A DNA stretch of 63,963 nucleotides from Saccharofermentans sp. (GCA_024403675.1 JAKSRH010000010.1:1-63963); one strand, 5' to 3'. Positions 34,866 through 46,028 are shown, numbered from the stretch's first letter. Made by a program: numbers and translations. The notes: generated by a model not told the origin, from the sequence alone.

Positions 34866-36788
34866 TTAAGATTCTTCTTCGTCACAAAGCAAAGCGTACT
34901 CTTCGTACATAGATTCAATCTTCTCACTATTCTCAGCATAGATGCGATAATCCTCTGCACCTGCACCATCAGTAAACTTTGCTTCCAATGCTTTCTGTGC
35001 TTCCTCTAATTCAGGAATCAACTTTTCAAGTTCACGAATTCTTTCGCGGCGTTTAGCAGCTTCTTGTCTTTCCTTTAGCTTATTTACCTGAGGTGCCTTT
35101 GGAGCTGGGGCAGCTTTTGGCTTTTCCTCCTTAGGTACTTCTGGAACTTCTACCTTAGCAGGTACAAAAGACTTAGCCGCATTTCGATAATATTTGTAGT
35201 TATCATAAATCTCAGTTGTTCCGCCAAGGAAGCCAAGCACTTTATGCGCACACTTATCTATAAAGAATCGGTCATGGCTTACGCAAACAATTGCACCTGT
35301 ATATTCAGTAAGTGCATCCTCAAGGATTTCACGTGACTCAATATCCAAGTGGTTAGTAGGCTCATCGAGGAACAAAATATCTGGTTTTTCCTGAAGCAAG
35401 CAACATAAATAAAGTCTAGAACGCTCACCACCAGATAATACACTAATAGTCTTAAGTGCGTCCTCTCCGCGGAAGCCAAATCTAGCAAGCATAGACCTAG
35501 CCTCAGTCCACGTCATGTCACTTCTATTTACAATCTCATCAAGACAAGTAATAGACTCATCTTCGAAAGGAACAAACTGCTCCATAAAACCACAAGTGGC
35601 ACTAGCAGCAATAAACACGCTACCATCAAAACCACCTTGTAATCCAAGAAGCATGGTGAGTAATGTAGACTTTCCACATCCATTAGGGCCACAAAGGAAA
35701 ATCTTCTCCCCCATCTTAAGTTCAAAGGAAATATGCTCGAAAATAAAAGGATCGTCATCAAACTTTTTAGAAACATCCCTAACAGCGAGCATTATCTTGT
35801 CAGAAGCACCGTCCTTTGGCTCTGGAACTACTGCAAAGCTCATAGTGCCGTGACCTGATGGAAGCTTCGCTTTCTCTCTAGCAAGGATATCAGCAAGCTT
35901 ATCTGCCATCTTCTCTCTTTGATGGTAACCACTAATATTTCTATGAGAAAGCATTGTCTGCTTAACATCAAGTTGATGCTCTAGTTCTTTTTCAAGATTA
36001 GCTACAACAGCAGCCTGAGTCTTTAAAAACTCTGCTTTCTGCACCTTATAATCATCGTAGTTACCCTTATACTCTGTAATGCGACCATCCTCAAGCTCAA
36101 TAACTCGATTAGCTACTGCATCGATAAAATGTCTGTCATGAGAAATAACAAATACAGAACCACCATAGGAAGACAAAAAGCCTTCAAGCCACTCAATTGC
36201 TTCCATATCAAGATGGTTAGTAGGCTCATCGAGAAGGAGAACATCTGGTCGAGATACGATAAGCTGTGCAAGGCATACTCTCATCTTCTCACCACCAGAA
36301 AGTGTCGTAAAATCATCACGAACTCCTAAGGCAAGTTCACCAAGACCAAGTCCAGCCAAAGCTTCTGCCATTCTATGATCAAAATCATATCCACCAGCAG
36401 CCTCAAAAGCAGCTGTTACCTTAGAATATTTATCCATAAGCTGGTTAAGCTTATTCTCATCCTCATGGCTAACTGCTATATCATTTTCGAGTTGAGTCTT
36501 CTCTATCTCGAGATCAATTAATCTCTGTGGCTTTAATGTGCTACCACTTAAATCCTGCTCATCCATATTCTGGGAGAGAAATCCAACGATTGTATTACCG
36601 TGAAGAATTATCTTTCCATCATCTGAATGCTCTGTGCCCTTAATTATTTTAAATAGCGTAGACTTACCTGCACCGTTATTACCGATGAAGGCTATTTTAT
36701 CGCCGGCGTTCACTGAAAAATTAACATTCTGAAGAATGTTTCTCTCGCCATAATGCTTTGAAATATTGTCTACTGTTAAAATTGGCAT
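34866..36788 (-). CDS. ABC-F family ATPase
   Basis: A 640-residue soluble protein with two fused ABC domains and no membrane part. Walker A motifs are FIGNNGAGKST and CGPNGCGKST; signatures are LSGGEKMRVCLAQL and LSGGERSRLYLCCL; both Walker B sites are followed by EPTNHLD. Between them lies the helical linker expected to reach the ribosomal P-site. The C-terminal 90 residues are a Pro/Lys linker and a coiled coil (KLKERQEAAKRRERIRELEK). ABC-F proteins act on ribosomes in translation regulation or antibiotic protection; which applies here cannot be said. It follows the GT87-like gene by 20 bases. Confidence 0.93.
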   Translation of the reverse strand: MPILTVDNISKHYGERNILQNVNFSVNAGDKIAFIGNNGAGKSTLFKIIKGTEHSDDGKIILHGNTIVGFLSQNMDEQDLSGSTLKPQRLIDLEIEKTQLENDIAVSHEDENKLNQLMDKYSKVTAAFEAAGGYDFDHRMAEALAGLGLGELALGVRDDFTTLSGGEKMRVCLAQLIVSRPDVLLLDEPTNHLDMEAIEWLEGFLSSYGGSVFVISHDRHFIDAVANRVIELEDGRITEYKGNYDDYKVQKAEFLKTQAAVVANLEKELEHQLDVKQTMLSHRNISGYHQREKMADKLADILAREKAKLPSGHGTMSFAVVPEPKDGASDKIMLAVRDVSKKFDDDPFIFEHISFELKMGEKIFLCGPNGCGKSTLLTMLLGLQGGFDGSVFIAASATCGFMEQFVPFEDESITCLDEIVNRSDMTWTEARSMLARFGFRGEDALKTISVLSGGERSRLYLCCLLQEKPDILFLDEPTNHLDIESREILEDALTEYTGAIVCVSHDRFFIDKCAHKVLGFLGGTTEIYDNYKYYRNAAKSFVPAKVEVPEVPKEEKPKAAPAPKAPQVNKLKERQEAAKRRERIRELEKLIPELEEAQKALEAKFTDGAGAEDYRIYAENSEKIESMYEEYALLCDEEES

Positions 36789-36808
36789 GCAGCTATTATA
36801 GCAGATGT

Positions 36809-38932
36809 TTACTTGCTTGCTAGTTTCTTTTCGCGCTTATATTCGATAAACACCCACAAAGCAGAAATTAGCACAGTAGGCACAAAAATGGCTGTCATAC
36901 TAATAATTGTAGTCATTTCAGCGCTTGCATGTAATTTTTTAGCAAGAGTATGATTAGCAATTGTTGGTGACTCTGGAAGAGGATAAAAAACAACCTCATC
37001 ATAGAGTTCAATATTAGCATTTGTGCCATCAAGGATCTCATATGAATAATAACCCAACTTATTATCCTCATTCAAAAGGCATACCAAATATCTATTTTTT
37101 TCCTCAAAACCAGGGAATGAAGATAAATAATTAAAATACGCTACCTCTTTACTAACTCCCAAAATGGTGTCGAAATTAACCTCATAGTGCAACATCTTTC
37201 CTGTAAACGACGCAAATCTAGCAGCGAGTACTGGATATTCAACACCGTTATAAGTCAAATATAAGAAAGGAATCAAAGACTCCATGGCAGTATCATACTG
37301 ATATAGTTTATAGCCATCACCTGCATCGGCATAAAATACAACTATCCAACCAAACTGAGCGTATTCTCCCACATATCGTGTAATAATCGGATAATTATTA
37401 CCATCGATAATATAATCTGTTCTAATAAATGAGTAAGGTATTTCTTCTTCTGGAATACTAGCTACCTTATAAGTAACACCATCAATTTCCAAAACTTCTG
37501 AGTAATAAGAGTCTTCACTAGATTCATCATCTGATTCATCAGCGTAAACTGTCGCACCCATAGTGTTAACAACAAAACTTAAAGCAATCACTGTTACTGC
37601 CATAGTAGCAACAACTTTTTTTGCTTTCTTTTCTTTCAAAATCTTTTTTGATGGATTATTGTTATTCTTGTTGATTCTTTCAACAATTACCGTATAGATA
37701 AGATCAGCTACAACTAATAAGAACAAGAATAATATTTCAAGGCCTTCAATACCATAGTTTGTACTTACATATCCCATCTCAAACTTTAGTGGTAATGCAT
37801 GGGGAACGAACATACCCATAATTACAAAGAAATACAAATAATCGTAAAGACGAATCTTCTTTTCCTTTAACATCATAACTAACGGAATAATAAGGAATAT
37901 AAAAGTATACGCTCCTCCCGCACCTGGAATACAATCCAAAAGAACAACCATCGCAATGTATTTCTGATAATTTTTCTTAAGAAGAATAACAGCCAAAATC
38001 AAAGCAAAAATCACAACCACACTAAGTATGTAATCACCATAGACGTTTAATCCATACTTTCCTGTGAGTTTATATACAGCAATATATAACGTGCTCTTTG
38101 CTGACGTAACACCTGCGAAGTTTATTTCAAGAGAATGAATCTGGGAAAAACCAACGATATTATCCTTCCATATCTTCATACCTTTAAACCAACCATAGGC
38201 ACCAAAAGGAAGAACAAACATAAGAACACCGTAAATAACTGTACGAATAGCTTGTTTGTATTTCTTTGCAATAATAAGCATTAATCCATACATCGCTGGA
38301 TACATCTTAATAGAAGCTGCTAATGCTAAACATATACAAGCAAATTCACTTAGCCATTTATTATCGGAATCATAGTACATTACAAATACCAAAACCAATA
38401 AAAAGGCAATGATAATAATGTTTCCTCTTTCAATTGTATAAATCATAGGATAAGTTGCAATTAAAGCAAGCGCAGTAGCTGACTTAAACAACTTAGAACC
38501 TTCAATAAACTCATTAAGCAAGAGAATAATAATCCCTAAAAATATCGCAGTGATAAATACATATACCATCATATTTGATGGCTGATCAAGAATTTTAAAT
38601 TTGTCCCATATATCAGTATCAAGATAATTATCAGTAATGAAGTGATTACAGAACTTATAGAAAAGATTCGCCATAGGCGGATATATTACATGTCTTTCTG
38701 TATAACAACCCATGCCCTGAGCAGCGTCACGGCACGAATTAAAGAAGTCCATAAAAGTATCTGAACCTACACCAAACAAAAGAACTCTATAATAAGAGTT
38801 ACTTTGAATTACTGAATAAATAATATATATAAGCCATGATACAACCATACTTAAATGAAAAAGTAATGGTGTTCTGTTTTTTGATAAATAATAATTAAAG
38901 CAACCTGCTTTTTTTAACTTTAACTCCGACAT
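36809..38932 (-). CDS. GT87-like membrane glycosyltransferase fused to a secreted module
   Basis: A 707-residue protein in two parts. Residues 1-420 have about ten membrane segments and the pattern of DUF2029/GT87 polyprenol-sugar transferases: GSDTFMDFFNSCRDA and YPPMANLFYKF near the start. A charged loop (NKNNNNPSKKILKEKKAKK) is followed at 438-466 by a stretch that looks like a signal peptide (VVATMAVTVIALSFVVNTMG then ATVYADE). An extracytoplasmic domain of about 200 residues and a final membrane segment (MTAIFVPTVLISALWVFI) follow. GGAG before the ATG at 38932 fixes the start; an upstream TTG (38965) is less likely. Fusion or an ancestral gene merger is inferred. The acceptor substrate is unknown. 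Confidence 0.7.
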   Translation of the reverse strand: MSELKLKKAGCFNYYLSKNRTPLLFHLSMVVSWLIYIIYSVIQSNSYYRVLLFGVGSDTFMDFFNSCRDAAQGMGCYTERHVIYPPMANLFYKFCNHFITDNYLDTDIWDKFKILDQPSNMMVYVFITAIFLGIIILLLNEFIEGSKLFKSATALALIATYPMIYTIERGNIIIIAFLLVLVFVMYYDSDNKWLSEFACICLALAASIKMYPAMYGLMLIIAKKYKQAIRTVIYGVLMFVLPFGAYGWFKGMKIWKDNIVGFSQIHSLEINFAGVTSAKSTLYIAVYKLTGKYGLNVYGDYILSVVVIFALILAVILLKKNYQKYIAMVVLLDCIPGAGGAYTFIFLIIPLVMMLKEKKIRLYDYLYFFVIMGMFVPHALPLKFEMGYVSTNYGIEGLEILFLFLLVVADLIYTVIVERINKNNNNPSKKILKEKKAKKVVATMAVTVIALSFVVNTMGATVYADESDDESSEDSYYSEVLEIDGVTYKVASIPEEEIPYSFIRTDYIIDGNNYPIITRYVGEYAQFGWIVVFYADAGDGYKLYQYDTAMESLIPFLYLTYNGVEYPVLAARFASFTGKMLHYEVNFDTILGVSKEVAYFNYLSSFPGFEEKNRYLVCLLNEDNKLGYYSYEILDGTNANIELYDEVVFYPLPESPTIANHTLAKKLHASAEMTTIISMTAIFVPTVLISALWVFIEYKREKKLASK

Positions 38933-38981
38933 TTTCCGCTCCGTATTGTCTATCCCAATATTCAATAACTAATTGGATTTA

Positions 38982-40790
38982 TTAATCCTCATCGAGCTTC
39001 AATACACTCATAAATGCTTCCTGTGGCACCTGTACAGAACCTACCTGGCGCATTCTCTTCTTTCCTTCCTTCTGCTTCTCAAGAAGCTTCTTCTTACGTG
39101 TAATATCACCACCGTAACACTTAGAAAGAACGTCTTTACGATAAGCTCTAATAGTTTCACGAGCAATTACCTTACCACCAATAGCAGCCTGAATAGGCAC
39201 CTCAAACTGCTGTCTTGGAATATTTTCCTTAAGCTTTTCTGCCATTCTTCTACCACGAGCATAAGCCTTATCCGCATGAACGATAAATGACAACGCATCT
39301 ACCTGGTCACCATTAAGAAGAATATCAAGCTTTACAAGCTTACTTTGGACATAACCAGCAAGCTCATAGTCCAGTGAGGCATAACCTCTTGTTCTAGACT
39401 TAAGCGCATCAAAGAAATCATAAATAATCTCATTAAGAGGCATCTTATAGTGAAGCATTACTCTCTTGTCATCAAGATACTTCATATCTTTGTACTCACC
39501 ACGACGATCCTGGCAAAGTTCCATAATATTACCTACATAATCCTTTGGAAGCATAATCGTACAATTAACAATAGGCTCCTCCATATAATCAATATAGGAT
39601 GGGTCTGGCATATTAGTTGGATTATCCACTTCAATACATTGACCATCAGTCTGGTAAACTTTATAAACTACAGAAGGTGCTGTTGAGATAAGGTCAAGAT
39701 TAAACTCTCTTTCAAGACGCTCCTGAATTACCTCATAGTGCAAAAGGCCAAGAAAACCACATCTAAAGCCAAAACCAAGTGCTGCAGATGTCTCTGCCTC
39801 AAAGGAAAGTGCTGCGTCATTAAGTCTAAGCTTTTCAAGTGCATCTCGAAGATCACCATAACGAGCACCATCTACAGGGTAAATACCACAGAAAACCATC
39901 TGCTGGATACTCTTATAACCCTCAAGTGGCTCTGTAGCAGGGTTTTCTGCAAGAGTTACTGTATCACCAGGAGCCGTATCAGAAACATTCTTAATCGAAG
40001 CACAGATATAACCTACTTCGCCTGCCTTAAGCTCCTGAGAAGGAACATAAGAACCTGGATGGAAATATCCAAGCTCAGTTACAACAAACTCTTTACCCGT
40101 ATGCATCATACGAATCTTATCACCAAGTTTTACAGAACCATCCTTGATACGAACGCTAACAATAACGCCCTTATATGAGTCATATTTGGAATCAAAAATC
40201 AACGCACGGAATGGTGTATCCTCAGGGTCATGTGGAGCTGGTAAATACTCAACAATTTTCTCAAGAACATCATCAATACCAATATCATTCTTAGCAGAAA
40301 TAAGTGGAGCATAAGATGCATCAAGTCCGATATCATCCTCTATCTCCTGTCTAACTTCTTCTGGACGTGCAGATGGAAGGTCAATCTTGTTAATTACAGG
40401 AAGAACTTCAAGGTCACTATCAACTGCCAAATATACATTAGCAAGAGTCTGTGCCTCTACACCCTGAGCCGCATCAACAATAAGAACAGCACCATCGCAA
40501 GCTGCCAAACTTCTACTAACCTCATAGTTAAAGTCAACATGGCCAGGAGTATCTATGAGATTAAATTCATATGTATTTCCATCTTTTGCAGTATAAGCAA
40601 GTCTAGTTGCCTGTGATTTAATTGTAATACCACGTTCACGCTCAATTTCCATATTATCGAGAATCTGAGCCTGCATCTCACGCTTCTGAACTACACCTGT
40701 ATGCTCAATAAGTCTATCTGACAATGTAGATTTACCGTGATCAATGTGCGCAATGATACAAAAGTTTCTTATATAATCCTGTCTACTCAT
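38982..40790 (-). CDS. lepA: Elongation factor 4 (LepA)
   Basis: A translational GTPase of 602 residues that acts on stalled or mistranslocated ribosomes. G motifs are [22 protein letters not shown] and [22 protein letters not shown] and the C-terminal block [20 protein letters not shown] are specific to LepA. It is preceded by signal peptidase I (28 bases), an arrangement also known in other bacteria. Confidence 0.98.
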   Translation of the reverse strand: MSRQDYIRNFCIIAHIDHGKSTLSDRLIEHTGVVQKREMQAQILDNMEIERERGITIKSQATRLAYTAKDGNTYEFNLIDTPGHVDFNYEVSRSLAACDGAVLIVDAAQGVEAQTLANVYLAVDSDLEVLPVINKIDLPSARPEEVRQEIEDDIGLDASYAPLISAKNDIGIDDVLEKIVEYLPAPHDPEDTPFRALIFDSKYDSYKGVIVSVRIKDGSVKLGDKIRMMHTGKEFVVTELGYFHPGSYVPSQELKAGEVGYICASIKNVSDTAPGDTVTLAENPATEPLEGYKSIQQMVFCGIYPVDGARYGDLRDALEKLRLNDAALSFEAETSAALGFGFRCGFLGLLHYEVIQERLEREFNLDLISTAPSVVYKVYQTDGQCIEVDNPTNMPDPSYIDYMEEPIVNCTIMLPKDYVGNIMELCQDRRGEYKDMKYLDDKRVMLHYKMPLNEIIYDFFDALKSRTRGYASLDYELAGYVQSKLVKLDILLNGDQVDALSFIVHADKAYARGRRMAEKLKENIPRQQFEVPIQAAIGGKVIARETIRAYRKDVLSKCYGGDITRKKKLLEKQKEGKKRMRQVGSVQVPQEAFMSVLKLDED

Positions 40791-40818
40791 CTATTCACCG
40801 TTATATCTTTATACTCAA

Positions 40819-41487
40819 TTATTTAATAAGTCCGAACTTTTCCAATGGATAAACTCGGATAAAAGCAATACCCTTTATTCTGTCCTCTGAAAATGGACCA
40901 AGATTACGACTATCATTACTTACAGGTCTATTATCACCCATACAATAATATTCGTCCTCACCCAAAGTCACACAATCATACCCATTCATCAAACCGTGTG
41001 CAACTACAGTAGTACCACCCTGCCATGAAATATCATGATCAAGATAATCCTCTTTAAGCTCATAAAATTCTGTAGCACCTACCTCAAGAATATAAACTTT
41101 ACCATCTTCTATCTTAATAGTCTCACCTGGTAATCCAATAATTCTCTTAATTAGGTATTCCTCATGATTGTAGCCTTCCATATCATGTCCATCCAAAATA
41201 ACAATATCGCCACGATCAAAATTATGGAAATAAGTAGAAATCTTCTCAGTAAATACTATGTCTCCACTTTGAAGAGTGTTACACATAGAATCTCCATACA
41301 CATTGTCTCTTTGAACAACAAAGACTACAACTAATACTCCGATAATCACACCAAGAGCGATAGTTCTAATCCAACTTAATATTTCTTTGGTAACTTCCTT
41401 ACCAACGTTTACTTCTTCTTTAGGGATAGGCGTCCAGTCTCTTGCTGGTTGACTAGGCTGACTACCACCAGAATTATTTTTCTTCAT
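40819..41487 (-). CDS. lepB: Type I signal peptidase
   Basis: Cleaves signal peptides from exported proteins. The 222-residue protein has a Pro/Ser-rich cytoplasmic N-terminus, one membrane anchor (IRTIALGVIIGVLVVVFVVQ), the catalytic Ser in YGDSMCNTLQSGDIVF and the Lys in EYLIKRIIGLPGETI, then YYCMGDNRPVSNDSRNLG. It sits between lepA and a secreted protein gene. Confidence 0.96.
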   Translation of the reverse strand: MKKNNSGGSQPSQPARDWTPIPKEEVNVGKEVTKEILSWIRTIALGVIIGVLVVVFVVQRDNVYGDSMCNTLQSGDIVFTEKISTYFHNFDRGDIVILDGHDMEGYNHEEYLIKRIIGLPGETIKIEDGKVYILEVGATEFYELKEDYLDHDISWQGGTTVVAHGLMNGYDCVTLGEDEYYCMGDNRPVSNDSRNLGPFSEDRIKGIAFIRVYPLEKFGLIK

Positions 41488-41513
41488 ATATCTATCTATT
41501 CCATTGTTCAGAA

Positions 41514-43040
41514 TTAACCCTGAACAACTCCATTCTTAATAAATTTACGAGTATAAGAATATGGAACTGCAAAATACCACCAATCGCCATCTTTCTTATT
41601 TCCGCACTCAATAACGTAAATATTACCATCAATATTCACTTCACACCAGAAATGCTGATATCTGGAAGAACTAGATGATCCACGATAACCCTGAATCATG
41701 TTTGCATCAAAACCAAGATAGCAAAGCATCTCACACATAGCACCATTGTACTGAGCACACTGACCAGTCTGCTTCTCAAAAATAGCCTGAGCATAGCCTA
41801 AGCCTCCAATTGAATTCCACTGAGCAGAGGATGATGCATAATCTACATTGTAATGAATCCAGAACATTGTATATGCTGCCTTCTGACCTGGTGTCCAAGA
41901 TTCCTGGAAATGTGTTCTTGCAAATTTTTCAATAGCAGCCCAATCAGCCTGAGAAATCTTATGTTCAGTAACTCTTGTTTCAGAGCCCTGTGTATTAAAC
42001 ATCACATAAGAATCATGAGGAGATAATGTAGCAGTATTCAAATTATCGATACCAAACTGCTCATATCTAGCAAATCTGAAAAATTCCTCTTCTACCTCAA
42101 TAACAGGCATATCAGCTGGCTCGCCAACCATAATACCGTATGATTCACATTTAGTTGCAAACTCTGCAGAATTTGCAAAGCCATTGAAGAGGATATTAAT
42201 ACCATATACCTCATAGTAACCAACCCAGTCTTCAATCTCCCAGTATGTTGCTTCTCTATTGAGGAAAACCTTATAGAAAATAGCAACTATTTCTTCTGGA
42301 TCCATAGTAGAGATTTTCTTCTGGAACTCTGCACTGTAGAAAAAACCATAAGCAGCCTGAATACCACCTGTCTGCTTTGTAACTAACAAATTGTACCAAG
42401 TAGTAAACCCAGCCTCATCTGCCTCTCTATCAAGACAATCACTGTAAAGGCTATTTACGAAAGTTTTAACATCTTCATTTGTAATTTCAATCTTAGTAGG
42501 CAATGTAGTAGCTCCAGATTTAATACCAAATGAGTAACAAACATTTGCCCACTCAGTAGAACCAATAAATCCATACATTACGTCTCTACGAGAAGTGCCT
42601 GACTCAAGTAAACCCATCCATACGGCCCATCCTTCTGCATCAGCTTCACGATCAAAAAAGACGCGATAAAGATAAGTTAAATAATCCTCATTCGAACAAT
42701 TCTTATTAAGAAACTCCTCACTATAAAAGAAACCTTCTGCAGCATCTGCACCAGTATAGGCACCAGAAGTAAGAAGATTACACCACATATTAAAACCATT
42801 TGAATCAGGAACTCTATCAAAACATATGTTATAAAGTCTATTTACAAAACCTTCCACTCCAGTAGTAATTGTCATGTCAAAGTCTTTATCTTCATATGGA
42901 TTTAAAATAAATTCAGAAACAGGTACATCTATACCATCCGCATTTACATCTTGAAAACCATAACAGTTAGCAAACAAAGAGAAAGCAACAGCTGTTGATA
43001 ACACTGCAGCAATACCCTTATGGAATGACTTATTTAACAT
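41514..43040 (-). CDS. Secreted DUF4214 / transglutaminase-like protein
   Basis: A 508-residue secreted protein. The signal peptide is IAAVLSTAVAFSLFANCYGF. Four DUF4214-type repeats follow (residues about 60-310): FVNRLYNICFDRVPDSNGF, LTYLYRVFFDREADAEGW, FVNSLYSDCLDREADEAGF and IVAIFYKVFLNREATYWEI. The C-terminus is transglutaminase-like, with Cys428 in TGQCAQYNGAM, His463 in YQHFWCEV and Glu478 in YVIECGN, though the third residue is usually Asp. Such enzymes act as cell-surface peptidases or cross-linkers. It precedes signal peptidase I on the transcript. CGGAG precedes the ATG. Substrate unknown. Confidence 0.85.
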   Translation of the reverse strand: MLNKSFHKGIAAVLSTAVAFSLFANCYGFQDVNADGIDVPVSEFILNPYEDKDFDMTITTGVEGFVNRLYNICFDRVPDSNGFNMWCNLLTSGAYTGADAAEGFFYSEEFLNKNCSNEDYLTYLYRVFFDREADAEGWAVWMGLLESGTSRRDVMYGFIGSTEWANVCYSFGIKSGATTLPTKIEITNEDVKTFVNSLYSDCLDREADEAGFTTWYNLLVTKQTGGIQAAYGFFYSAEFQKKISTMDPEEIVAIFYKVFLNREATYWEIEDWVGYYEVYGINILFNGFANSAEFATKCESYGIMVGEPADMPVIEVEEEFFRFARYEQFGIDNLNTATLSPHDSYVMFNTQGSETRVTEHKISQADWAAIEKFARTHFQESWTPGQKAAYTMFWIHYNVDYASSSAQWNSIGGLGYAQAIFEKQTGQCAQYNGAMCEMLCYLGFDANMIQGYRGSSSSSRYQHFWCEVNIDGNIYVIECGNKKDGDWWYFAVPYSYTRKFIKNGVVQG

Positions 43041-43082
43041 AAATTAAAATCTCCGACAATAAATATAACTAAAATTATAAGT

Positions 43083-43091
43083 ATTATAGCA
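43083..43091 (-). promoter_or_regulatory. Extended -10 promoter of the DUF4214/transglutaminase gene
   Basis: On the minus strand TGC-TATAAT sits at the very end of the EAL gene, 42 bases before the next start codon. No clear -35. Confidence 0.5.
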
Positions 43092-45891
43092 CATCTGTGT
43101 CGAATCTATTGCGTGGAACCTCTCTAATACTGCAAATAATCTGGTTATCAGGATTTCCGGTAGACTTAATAAAGTTCAAAAGCTTCCAATGATAACTACC
43201 ATTAGAATCAACGAATCTAAAGTAATCAGAAATCATATTAGAATTATTTTCTTTCATTCTAGAACGAATAGTACTGAAATCTACGTACTCTACAAAACGC
43301 TCATAATCAGCCTCATGGATATTAGTCTGAGCAAAAGTAATCATTCTGTTTTGATAATTACTGAAAATCACCTCAGAGGACACCTTAAATGAATCGTCGG
43401 AGAAGATTTCCTCTCCAGTATCATCATCAAGATTAATGAGAGCTACATTATCATACACATAATACAAGTTGCGAATAACATTATCTGTATTTTTATGTGT
43501 ATTACCTACTTCATTATCCGATACGCTCTCAATATTCACGTAGAATACATACTTTCCAACGCACTTTGTAATACATTTACAAGAGAGAGAGACATAAGAA
43601 TTGTTCTCTAATACAGTCAAGCTAAATGAATCATCAATATCACCATCTCTTTTAATAAAGGACTGAATTGCCTTATAAAATGGTGATGTCTTATCATTTA
43701 ATCCCTCATTCATAAGCTCATCATCTGATTGACCAATGGAATTCTTATATTCAACATATAAATGATTAGCGAAGAGATGTTTCAACTCATCATTTTCCCA
43801 CTCTACAATAGATACAGGCTTATCGGAAAGGAATTTACTCTTACCAATTTCATCATAGTAATCTCTCCAGATTGGCTCCTCTATCTCATAATTCTTCTCA
43901 TTACATGACTCAATAAACTGATCATATGGAAGTGGTCTCTCAAACAAGAAACCCTGAACCTTCTCACAACCAATCTTCTTCAAGAACTCATACTGTTCTT
44001 CAGTCTCTACACCCTCTGCAAGAGTATAGATACCAATGTCTTTGGCCATACTAATAGTAGACTTAATAATAGACTTTCCCTTATCTGAGAAATTAGAAAG
44101 GAATGCCATATCAAGCTTAACTTCATCAAAAGAAAACTCTTTAAGAAGATTCAAAGAGGAGTATCCACTACCGAAGTCATCCATCCATACCTGATAACCT
44201 ACGTCTCTGAACTTTGTTACTACTGCTCTTACGCTAGCCTCTGATCCAAATACACTCTCTGTAATCTCGAGGTTAATCATATTACGTGGTACAGAATACT
44301 TACGGCGTGAACGCTCAATCGAATTAAAAATATCACAGCAAACAAAATCAATTCTAGAAAGGTTAACTGATATAGGTACTGGAGTCTTACCCTCATCTAC
44401 ACAATCTCTATATTCCTTACATACCTGTTCAATAATACAACAGTCCAACTTATGAATCTGATGACTCTCCTCAAGTGCTGAAATTACTACACCTACATTA
44501 AGTATGCCCTTACGAGGATCAACCCATCTAGCAAGAGCCTCTGCACCACACACCTTACCTGTCAAAGTTCTAACTACAGGCTGATAATATACCTTAATAT
44601 ATCCACGTGCTACAGCACGATCAATATTCTCAATTACATACTTCTTAAGCATTGTATCCTTGTTCATACTATCAAGATACTCAGAATAAGTAGTATCAAT
44701 AGAACCCTTAATTGCTTCACAAGCAGTCTTAGCATCATCAACACACTCAGAAATATTTTGAATATCATCTGTAATCTTCTTATAACCAAATTTAACCTCT
44801 ACGGCCATCTGACCGAGATCTCTAATCTCTTCTGCAACTTCCTTAAGAAGGTTTTCATCTGGCTTATCATCAATAAGCATAAAGAAATGGTCAGCTGCAA
44901 ATCTTGAGATTACCTGTTTAGGAAATGCCTTCTTTAGAACTAATGCCATACCAATAAGAAGTTTATTACCCTCTTCAAATCCAAACGCATTATTATAATA
45001 ATGAAGTCCCTTCATATTCATATAAAGGACATATGGATTCATGTCTTGACTAAGATACTGTCTATAAAGAGTATTTCCACGTTCCAAAAAGAAAGTTTTA
45101 TTAGGAAGAGTAGTCAACTTATCGTAATAAGAGTCAGCAGTATTCGAACCCTTAATATAAAGGGCTTTTTTGCCATTCCAATCCACTGAACTAACCCTTA
45201 TTGCAAGCTCTGCACCAGTGTATGGATCTACATACAACTTATCACCCTTATTAACAAGAGTCTCGAATATATTATTACGCTTCTCAGAAGAACCATAAAA
45301 GTACTCTTCAAATGTCATTCCTGTAGTAAAGAAATTAGCAGGTGGAATTACAGACTCCATCGAAGGATTAAAAAGGAATAACTCGTGTGTTACTTCATCA
45401 ATAATGGCAATGGCATAATCATCGTTATTAATGATGTTATTAATAGTACTTTCAAGCTTGGAGGACTTTTCTCTCTCCACTCTAATATAAGAAGTAATAT
45501 CCTCGTAAGTAAATATGGCATATCTATTGCCATCTTCCATGTACTCATGATAACCAACGCCGTGTACATTACGCTCCTTACCAAAGCCAATGCTTCTTAC
45601 TCTGAACATTACATCATAAGGTGCTTCCTCTCGCATAAACGCTTCAGAAGCTTTCGTAACTTTGTCAATATCATCTGGATGAACAAATGCGTAAGCACTC
45701 TTCTTCATGAGATCCATAACTTCATCATACGACATCTCATTACCACAAAGAGAAACAAATCCCTTAGAAATAACTTCAATAGCAGGCAGACCATTGACCA
45801 TCTTAAATACAGCGATAGGCAATAGTGACTGCTTCATATATGAAAAGGCACCTGTAATAGGTCCTGAAATAATGTTTCTCTCGTCTCCCAC
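43084..45891 (-). CDS. PAS - degenerate GGDEF - EAL protein, likely c-di-GMP phosphodiesterase
   Basis: About 935 residues from the GTG at 45891. A PAS-like region is followed by a GGDEF-type domain (YYDKLTTLPNKTFFLERG) in which the signature reads RFAADHFFML, so cyclase activity is lost. The EAL domain is complete: GAEALARWVDP, NLEITES, MDDFGSGYSSLNLLKEF, VKLDMAFL, LAEGVETEEQ and VQGFLFERPLP. A second PAS-like region forms the C-terminal 230 residues. No membrane segment is visible, so it should be cytosolic. The GTG follows AGAGGTGAGACC; a TTG at 45963 is open in frame but lacks a ribosome site. Confidence 0.9.
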   Translation of the reverse strand: MGDERNIISGPITGAFSYMKQSLLPIAVFKMVNGLPAIEVISKGFVSLCGNEMSYDEVMDLMKKSAYAFVHPDDIDKVTKASEAFMREEAPYDVMFRVRSIGFGKERNVHGVGYHEYMEDGNRYAIFTYEDITSYIRVEREKSSKLESTINNIINNDDYAIAIIDEVTHELFLFNPSMESVIPPANFFTTGMTFEEYFYGSSEKRNNIFETLVNKGDKLYVDPYTGAELAIRVSSVDWNGKKALYIKGSNTADSYYDKLTTLPNKTFFLERGNTLYRQYLSQDMNPYVLYMNMKGLHYYNNAFGFEEGNKLLIGMALVLKKAFPKQVISRFAADHFFMLIDDKPDENLLKEVAEEIRDLGQMAVEVKFGYKKITDDIQNISECVDDAKTACEAIKGSIDTTYSEYLDSMNKDTMLKKYVIENIDRAVARGYIKVYYQPVVRTLTGKVCGAEALARWVDPRKGILNVGVVISALEESHQIHKLDCCIIEQVCKEYRDCVDEGKTPVPISVNLSRIDFVCCDIFNSIERSRRKYSVPRNMINLEITESVFGSEASVRAVVTKFRDVGYQVWMDDFGSGYSSLNLLKEFSFDEVKLDMAFLSNFSDKGKSIIKSTISMAKDIGIYTLAEGVETEEQYEFLKKIGCEKVQGFLFERPLPYDQFIESCNEKNYEIEEPIWRDYYDEIGKSKFLSDKPVSIVEWENDELKHLFANHLYVEYKNSIGQSDDELMNEGLNDKTSPFYKAIQSFIKRDGDIDDSFSLTVLENNSYVSLSCKCITKCVGKYVFYVNIESVSDNEVGNTHKNTDNVIRNLYYVYDNVALINLDDDTGEEIFSDDSFKVSSEVIFSNYQNRMITFAQTNIHEADYERFVEYVDFSTIRSRMKENNSNMISDYFRFVDSNGSYHWKLLNFIKSTGNPDNQIICSIREVPRNRFDTDVL

Positions 45892-45988
45892 GGTCTCACC
45901 TCTACATGGTAATAGATATAATACCCTTGTATTAATCCTATAATTGATATTGTCAAAAGACAAATAAATAAAGTGTAAACAATCGCTC

Positions 45989-46016
45989 TTTCAAAATTAA
46001 AAATATTTGGTATAAT
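45989..46016 (+). promoter_or_regulatory. Promoter of tRNA-Leu
   Basis: TTTCAA (45989-45994) and a perfect TATAAT (46011-46016) are 16 bases apart, 12 bases before the tRNA. Confidence 0.7.
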
Positions 46017-46028
46017 AGTTTTTGTTTT

